From an uncultured Sphingomonadales bacterium (lineage in GTDB: Bacteria > Pseudomonadota > Alphaproteobacteria > Sphingomonadales > Sphingomonadaceae), in NCBI GenBank assembly GCA_903868655.1, contig CAIPWG010000162.1, positions 1 through 19,409 of the forward strand: a DNA stretch of 19,409 bases. Reading direction: 5' to 3'. Shown here piece after piece: positions 15,172-19,409 of the stretch (its first letter is position 1; every line of letters starts with the position of its first letter). The notes below the pieces were generated by a model. It saw only the letters and a list, made by a program, of their open reading frames with translations. It had not been told where the DNA came from and searched no databases. The position numbers were made by a program, and so were the translations under genes.

Positions 15172-15207
15172 GGGGGCGGTGCACACCACCGCCCCCGCTC
15201 GCATTTT
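15172..15207 (+). terminator. Hairpin terminator after the TonB receptor gene
   Basis: GGGGGCGGTG (15172-15181) pairs perfectly with CACCGCCCCC (15187-15196) across a five-base loop, 26 bases after the stop codon. The T run (TTTT, 15204-15207) is short and set back by seven bases, so termination may be partial, but the ten-base G/C stem is very stable. It would separate the receptor transcript from the opposing tRNA gene. Confidence 0.75.
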
Positions 15208-15253
15208 GCAGCATGACGAAGCGCAGGTGGCAGCGTAAAATTTCTGATAGCGA

Positions 15254-15327
15254 TGGAGCGGGTGAAGGGAATCGAACCCTCGTCGTAAGCTTGGGAAGCT
15301 TCTGCTCTACCATTGAGCTACACCCGC
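15254..15327 (-). tRNA. tRNA-Gly (anticodon CCC)
   Basis: The 74-base gene folds as a full cloverleaf. The acceptor GCGGGTG pairs with CACCCGC. The D stem is GCTC/GAGC. The anticodon stem-loop has loop TTCCCAA, giving anticodon CCC (reads GGG); the outermost anticodon-stem pair is a G-A mismatch. The T arm is GAGGG-TTCGATT-CCCTT. The discriminator is T and CCA is encoded in the DNA. It lies tail-to-tail with the TonB receptor gene. Confidence 0.95.
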
Positions 15328-15527
15328 AAGGCGCAACAGCAGCGCCGTGGTGGCGCGCGTTGCCTATAGCGCACCGGGCGGATGACATATCGCGGGCTGT
15401 CCGGTCAAGGGAAACCTTGGCGCGTGGGGTCGGCATGGCTTGCGCTTGGGGTTTGTCCGCATTGGTCTTGACCGGCGAGGGCTGGAACGGGCACACGGTC
15501 CGGACCACCCAAAACGGAGAGGGTTTC

Positions 15528-15899
15528 ATGTTCAGTCACATCATGCTCGGCGCGAACGATATCGACGCCGCGAAGACGTTTTATGACGCAACGTTTGCTG
15601 CATTTGGTGGCAAGCCTGGCGTAATCGATCCGCATGGCCGGCTGGTTTATCAGCACAACGGTGGGATATTCATCCTGACCAAGCCGATTGACGGCAATCC
15701 GGCATGTGGCGCCAACGGCGGGACGGTTGGGTTTGCAATGACTCCCGAACAGGCCGAAGCCTGGTGGAATGCAGGCAAGGACAACGGTGGTGAAGCCATC
15801 GAAGACGCGCCGGGGCCGCGCGAAGGCACGCCGTATTATCTCGCCTATCTGCGCGATCCGTCGGGCAACAAACTGTGCGCGCTTCACGTGCTCGGTTGA
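15528..15899 (+). CDS. VOC-family (glyoxalase/bleomycin-resistance fold) protein
   Basis: A 123-residue single-domain protein. ATG 15528 follows GGAGAGGG by about 6 bases. It opens with FSHIMLGANDIDAAKTFYDATF, the first beta-alpha-beta unit of the vicinal oxygen chelate fold, with His4 as a likely metal ligand. It ends with YYLAYLRDPSGNKLCALH, the usual last strand; the Glu often found there as a metal ligand is not present. The reaction is unknown. It lies 106 bases before fghA on the same strand, so it may be co-transcribed and take part in glutathione-dependent aldehyde handling, but this is a guess from position. Confidence 0.9.
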   Translation: MFSHIMLGANDIDAAKTFYDATFAAFGGKPGVIDPHGRLVYQHNGGIFILTKPIDGNPACGANGGTVGFAMTPEQAEAWWNAGKDNGGEAIEDAPGPREGTPYYLAYLRDPSGNKLCALHVLG

Positions 15900-15919
15900 T
15901 CGGTCGATAAGAGTCCATG

Positions 15920-15964
15920 ATTGGGCAGGATGCGGGATTGACGGATCTGCGCGTTCTGCCCAAT
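15920..15964. repeat. Inverted repeat between the VOC gene and fghA
   Basis: ATTGGGCAG (15920-15928) and CTGCCCAAT (15956-15964) form a nine-base stem with a 27-base loop just after the VOC stop codon. It could be a partial terminator or an mRNA-stability hairpin that sets the VOC/fghA ratio. No T run follows closely. Confidence 0.45.
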
Positions 15965-16005
15965 TCGTTTCTGCGGTGAATCACAGCCCATCTGCGGAGC
16001 GTACA

Positions 16006-16845
16006 GTGGAAACGGTTTCGACATCAAAGGCCCATGGTGGAACGCTGGGCGTCTTCAGCCACACATCGACGTCCACTGGCACGAAAATGACCTTTTCGGT
16101 GTTTTTGCCACCACAGGCCGAAGCCGGGGTGAAACTTCCCGTGCTGTACTATCTGTCGGGTCTGACGTGCACCCATGCCAATGTCACCGACAAGGGTGAA
16201 TACCGCCGCCTCTGTGCCGAACTTGGCATAGTATTTGTGGCGCCCGATACGTCACCGCGCGGCGATGGCGTAGCCGATGACCCCGCTGGGGCCTATGATT
16301 TCGGGCTGGGCGCGGGGTTCTACGTCAACGCGACGGTTGCGCCTTTTGCGCAGCACTATCGCATGTGGGATTATATTTCCGAAGAATTGCCCGCGTTGAT
16401 CGCGGCGCATTTCCCGGTTGATCCGGCACGCGCAGGAATTACCGGGCATTCGATGGGTGGCCACGGTGCATTGACGCTGGGCCTGACCTTTCCCGACCGT
16501 TTCAAGTCGTTGTCGGCGTTTGCGCCGATTGTCGCGCCGGGACAAGTTCCGTGGGGGCACAAGGCTCTCGCCGGATACCTGGGCGACGATCGCACCGTAT
16601 GGCGCGCACACGATGCGGTTGCTTTGATCGAAGACGGACATCGGCCTGCCGGTGATATCCTGATTGATCAGGGTGAAGCTGACAGTTTTCTGGCTGAGCA
16701 GCTGCGCCCTGATTTGCTGCGCAACGCAGCCGATGCTGCAGAAATCAGCCTCACGTTGCGGCTACAGCCGGGTTACGACCACAGCTATAATTTCATCTCC
16801 ACGTTTATGGAGGACCACATCCGCTGGCATGCCGAGCGGTTGTAA
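16006..16845 (+). CDS. fghA: S-formylglutathione hydrolase
   Basis: A 279-residue cytoplasmic esterase (family length about 280) that hydrolyses S-formylglutathione to formate and glutathione, the last step of glutathione-dependent formaldehyde detoxification. The start is GTG 16006, preceded by GGAG at 15996-15999. It gives the family's usual N-terminus (ETVSTSKAHGGTLGVF). The frame is open much further upstream, but that part overlaps the VOC gene and is not related to the family. The catalytic triad is Ser149 in GHSMGGHG, Asp226 in EADSFL and His259 in GYDHSYN. LYYLSGLTCTHANV (oxyanion-side loop with the conserved Cys) and PDTSPRG are also present. The partner dehydrogenase (adhC) is not in the window. 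Confidence 0.97.
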   Translation: METVSTSKAHGGTLGVFSHTSTSTGTKMTFSVFLPPQAEAGVKLPVLYYLSGLTCTHANVTDKGEYRRLCAELGIVFVAPDTSPRGDGVADDPAGAYDFGLGAGFYVNATVAPFAQHYRMWDYISEELPALIAAHFPVDPARAGITGHSMGGHGALTLGLTFPDRFKSLSAFAPIVAPGQVPWGHKALAGYLGDDRTVWRAHDAVALIEDGHRPAGDILIDQGEADSFLAEQLRPDLLRNAADAAEISLTLRLQPGYDHSYNFISTFMEDHIRWHAERL

Positions 16846-16855
16846 TTCGCTTCTG

Positions 16856-16892
16856 GGACGTGGCTAACTTTATCCAGGGTTAGCGAACGTCC
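16856..16892. terminator. Bidirectional hairpin between convergent fghA and nusB
   Basis: GGACGT-G-GCTAAC (16856-16868) pairs with GTTAGC-GA-ACGTCC (16879-16892) around a ten-base loop: twelve pairs with a small internal bulge. It fills the 34-base gap and runs into the last codons of nusB. There is no strong T run on either strand, so its terminator role is plausible rather than certain. Confidence 0.5.
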
Positions 16893-17326
16893 TTGGCCAA
16901 AGCGTCGAGCAGTCCATTGACGAATTTCGCCTCGCGCGCGTCGAAAAAGGCGTGGGTCACATCAAGATATTCGTTGATCACCGTGCCGACGCCAATGTCG
17001 GCGCGGGCGATCAATTCGTAAGCCGCGGCGCGCAGAATTTGCAGCATCGTCTTGTCGAGCCGCGCCAGCGACCAGCCGTCGGCCAGACGCGCAGTCAGGC
17101 GCCCATCGATCTCTTCGCGCCGGGCAATCGCGCCTTTCACCAGATCGTCGAAGAACACGACATCAGCGTCGAGATATTCGACGTCCTCGATCTCGCGGCC
17201 CAGGCGGTGGCGGTGAAATTCGTCGATCAAGGTGGTCAGTTCGGGCGATTCCATGTCGAACTGGTACAGCGCCTGCACCGCGGCCAGACGCGCGGCCGAA
17301 CGGGCTTTGGCTTCAATTCGGCTCAT
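16880..17326 (-). CDS. nusB: Transcription antitermination factor NusB
   Basis: A 148-residue all-helical RNA-binding protein. With NusE (ribosomal protein S10) it binds boxA RNA and supports antitermination of rRNA transcription. Typical features are ARSAARLAAVQALYQFDM at residues 9-26, WSLARLDKTMLQILRAAAYEL (about 85-105) and the C-terminal signature VINEYLDVTHAFFDAREAKFVNGLLD. The ATG overlaps the hisD stop as ATGA. Linkage to hisG and hisD is common in sphingomonads and makes it the last gene of this operon. Confidence 0.97.
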   Translation of the reverse strand: MSRIEAKARSAARLAAVQALYQFDMESPELTTLIDEFHRHRLGREIEDVEYLDADVVFFDDLVKGAIARREEIDGRLTARLADGWSLARLDKTMLQILRAAAYELIARADIGVGTVINEYLDVTHAFFDAREAKFVNGLLDALAKDVR

Positions 17327-18615
17327 ATTCCCAGTCTCACTTCAATGGAACGCGCATGCGCGGTCAGCCCTTCGGCATTGGCCAATTCGATCGCCGCCGG
17401 GCCAATCGCGCCCAGTGCGGCGTCACCCACCGCGATGAACGAGGTGCGCTTCATGAAATCGAGCACCGACAGGCCCGACGAAAACCGCGCACGGCGCCCG
17501 GTTGGCAGGACATGGTTGGGCCCGGCAACATAATCGCCAACAGCCTCTGGCGTCATCCGGCCAAGGAAGATCGATCCCGCATGGCGGATCTGGGCAAACA
17601 GCACTTCCGGATCGTCGGTTGCGATCTCGACATGTTCGGCGGCGATGCGGTTGGCAAGCGCAGGCGCGTCGGCGAGCGTGTCGACGACGATGACCGTGCC
17701 ATACTTGTCCCAGCTTTCGCGGGCGATCTGCACTTTGGGCAGCAGCACCAGTTCGGCCTCGACCGCGGCAATGACCGCATCGGCAAATGCGGCATCGTCG
17801 GTAATCAGGATCGATTGGGCGGCGGGATCGTGCTCGGCCTGACTCAACAAGTCGGCGGCGATCCAGACGGGATCATTCCGGGCATCGGCGATCACCAGAA
17901 TTTCGGAAGGGCCGGCCACCATATCGATGCCGACAACGCCATACAGCTGCCGTTTGGCCTCGGCTACCCAGGCATTGCCTGGGCCGGTGATCACGTCGAC
18001 CGGGCGAATGCGGTCGGTGCCATAGGCCAGCGCGGCGATCGCCTGCGCCCCGCCGATGCGCCAGATTTCATCCACCCCGGCCAGATGCGCGGCGGCCAGC
18101 ACCAGCGGATTGATCGCGCCATCGGGGGTAGGGGTGGCGATCACCAAGCGTTCTACGCCCGCCACTTTGGCAGGGATCGCGTTCATCAGTAGCGACGAAG
18201 GATAGGCGGCGCGACCGCCCGGCACATAGAGCCCGGCACAATCGACCCCGCGCCAGACCGCGCCCAACCGCACCCCGGCTTCATCGGTATAATCGCGGTT
18301 TTCAGGCAATTGCGCAGCGTGATACGCGCGGATCCGTTGTGCCGCCAATTCGAGCGCGGCGCGCAAATCGGGGGTCAGCGCGTCATAGGCCTGACGGCAG
18401 ACATCGGCGCCAATGCACCAGTCGGCCTCGGTCTGCGGCTCAAACCGGTCAAACCGTGCGGTATATTCGGCCAGCGCGGCATCGCCACGCGCGCGCACAT
18501 CGGCGATGATCGTGGCGACATCGCGGGCAATGTCGGCATCGCTTTCGCGACGGTCATCGACCAGTTTGGAAAAAGCTTCGGAAAATCCGGTATCAGAGGC
18601 GTTAAGGCGCAACAT
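17323..18615 (-). CDS. hisD: Histidinol dehydrogenase
   Basis: A 430-residue zinc enzyme that oxidises L-histidinol to L-histidine in two NAD-dependent steps, the last of histidine biosynthesis. The zinc and catalytic residues are all in place: Gln259 and His262 (LLSQAEHDP), Glu327 and His328 (AAEHVEI), Asp361 (VGDYVAGPNHVLPT) and His420 (LTAHARSIEVRL). The NAD-binding and substrate stretch YVPGGRAAYPSSLLMN lies at about 130-145. The start ATG 18615 shares one base with the hisG stop (TGATG), and its own stop overlaps nusB. Length and motifs match the family throughout. Confidence 0.98.
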   Translation of the reverse strand: MLRLNASDTGFSEAFSKLVDDRRESDADIARDVATIIADVRARGDAALAEYTARFDRFEPQTEADWCIGADVCRQAYDALTPDLRAALELAAQRIRAYHAAQLPENRDYTDEAGVRLGAVWRGVDCAGLYVPGGRAAYPSSLLMNAIPAKVAGVERLVIATPTPDGAINPLVLAAAHLAGVDEIWRIGGAQAIAALAYGTDRIRPVDVITGPGNAWVAEAKRQLYGVVGIDMVAGPSEILVIADARNDPVWIAADLLSQAEHDPAAQSILITDDAAFADAVIAAVEAELVLLPKVQIARESWDKYGTVIVVDTLADAPALANRIAAEHVEIATDDPEVLFAQIRHAGSIFLGRMTPEAVGDYVAGPNHVLPTGRRARFSSGLSVLDFMKRTSFIAVGDAALGAIGPAAIELANAEGLTAHARSIEVRLGI

Positions 18616-19298
18616 CAGGCAACCTTTCGTGCAGCAACGCGTTCGCGAAATGCATCGACCAGCTCTCCCAGCCGCGCGCTATCGGTCTTCAGCGCGGCGC
18701 GGTTGACGATCAGGCGGGCCGAAACGGGCATGATCCGGCTGGTTTCGACCAGACCGTTCTCTTTCAGCGTACGGCCTGACGATACCAGATCGACAATCCG
18801 GCTGGCCAGCCCGAGCGTGGGCGCCAGTTCCATCGCGCCGTTCAGCTTGACGACCTCGGCTTGCACGCCCAGCCGTTCGAAATGGCGACGCGTCAGATTG
18901 GGGTATTTGGTTGCAACCCGCGCATGGCTTTCGTTTGCGCTGGCCCCGCTGGCCGCCAGGTCGGCGGGTTCGGCCACGCTGAGGCGGCAATGGCCGATAT
19001 CGAGATCAACCGGGGCATAAAGGTCGGCATAGTCAAATTCGTCGATCACATCCGATCCGACAATCCCCGCCTGCGCCGCGCCATGCGCCACAAAAGTCGC
19101 CACATCGAACGCGCGCACGCGGATGATGCGCAGATCGGCACGATTGGTGGCAAAGCTGAGCGCGCGCGAACCCTTGTCGAAGAACTCGGGCTCAGGCACA
19201 ACACCGGCTTGTTCCAGCAGGGGCAATGCTTCATCGAGGATGCGACCCTTGGGCAGGGCAAACACGATGGGCCGGATGGAAACGGGGGATGCGGTCAT
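18615..19298 (-). CDS. hisG: ATP phosphoribosyltransferase catalytic subunit, short form
   Basis: A 227-residue enzyme that joins ATP and PRPP, the committed step of histidine biosynthesis. ALPKGRI near the N-terminus, [43 protein letters not shown] and the PRPP-binding loop [13 protein letters not shown] (about 167-180) identify it. The length is that of the short form HisG(S), which lacks the C-terminal regulatory domain and works with the HisRS-like subunit HisZ. No hisZ is in the window. The start ATG 19298 has only a weak ribosome site. It is the first gene of hisG-hisD-nusB. Confidence 0.97.
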   Translation of the reverse strand: MTASPVSIRPIVFALPKGRILDEALPLLEQAGVVPEPEFFDKGSRALSFATNRADLRIIRVRAFDVATFVAHGAAQAGIVGSDVIDEFDYADLYAPVDLDIGHCRLSVAEPADLAASGASANESHARVATKYPNLTRRHFERLGVQAEVVKLNGAMELAPTLGLASRIVDLVSSGRTLKENGLVETSRIMPVSARLIVNRAALKTDSARLGELVDAFRERVAARKVA

Positions 19299-19409
19299 GG
19301 CCCATTCGCCCTATGGCAAAGGGCTGAAAAGGGCAACCCAAGTGGAATGGATCGCACCAAACCCAAAGGTGATCGAAGCGATCATCTGGCAAGCTGCTTA
19401 TGCCGACAG
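19299..19409. other. Right-edge region upstream of hisG
   Basis: These 111 bases should contain the hisG promoter. Two plus-strand frames, from ATG 19297 and ATG 19349, are open to the edge, but neither shows recognisable sequence or a good ribosome site, and the first would overlap the hisG start. No gene is called. Confidence 0.4.

Noticed and set aside
15254..15327. Integration site with att repeats at the tRNA-Gly 3' end
   Set aside because: I could not find a second copy of the tRNA 3' segment, an integrase or any transposase in the window.
15769..16005. N-terminal extension of S-formylglutathione hydrolase
   Set aside because: The extension overlaps the VOC gene in another frame, is unlike the family, and a Shine-Dalgarno sits just before GTG 16006.
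1..19409. CRISPR arrays, insertion sequences or phage genes
   Set aside because: No spaced repeat series, transposase motif or phage structural gene was seen on either strand.

Overview
The window looks like chromosome of an alphaproteobacterium of the sphingomonad group (Novosphingobium/Sphingomonas-like). The reasons are the high GC content, the compact hisG-hisD-nusB operon with a short-form HisG, a TonB-dependent receptor of sphingomonad style, and tight ATGA gene overlaps. The genus is inferred; there is no 16S gene here.

Layout. (1) 1-2972, minus: the 5' part of a large fused CheB-CheR-coiled coil-PAS-histidine kinase, cut by the left edge. (2) 3257-4687, minus: a porin with a signal peptide and a strong intrinsic terminator. 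(3) 5173-6414, plus: an MFS transporter divergent from the porin. (4) 12366 down to 6419, minus: a five-gene operon in which every junction is a 4-base ATGA/GTGA overlap: GH31 sulfoquinovosidase, LacI-family regulator, aldo/keto reductase, SsuD-like flavin-dependent monooxygenase, secreted alpha/beta-hydrolase. (5) 12783-15146, plus: a TonB-dependent receptor divergent from that operon, followed by a hairpin terminator. (6) 15254-15327, minus: tRNA-Gly(CCC). (7) 15528-16845, plus: a VOC protein and S-formylglutathione hydrolase. (8) 19298 down to 16880, minus: hisG-hisD-nusB.

The main result is a sulfoquinovose (SQ) catabolic locus of the oxidative desulfurization (sulfo-SMO) kind at about 4.7-15.1 kb. 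The GH31 enzyme carries the K-E-R-W-Y sulfonate-recognition residues of the Agrobacterium-type sulfoquinovosidases and the acid/base and nucleophile aspartates. With the SsuD-like monooxygenase (SmoC role: SQ to 6-oxo-glucose plus sulfite) and the aldo/keto reductase (SmoB role: 6-oxo-glucose to glucose), it would convert SQ-glycerol to glucose, sulfite and glycerol. In place of the ABC importer of the Agrobacterium smo cluster, this locus has a TonB-dependent receptor, a porin and an MFS (hexuronate-type) permease. It adds an exported esterase and has no flavin reductase. A 19-base element with 14 identical positions lies about 70 bases upstream of both the GH31 and the MFS genes. It is a candidate operator for the operon's own LacI regulator.

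The flanking genes (chemosensory kinase, formaldehyde detoxification, histidine biosynthesis, NusB) are housekeeping or general signalling genes.
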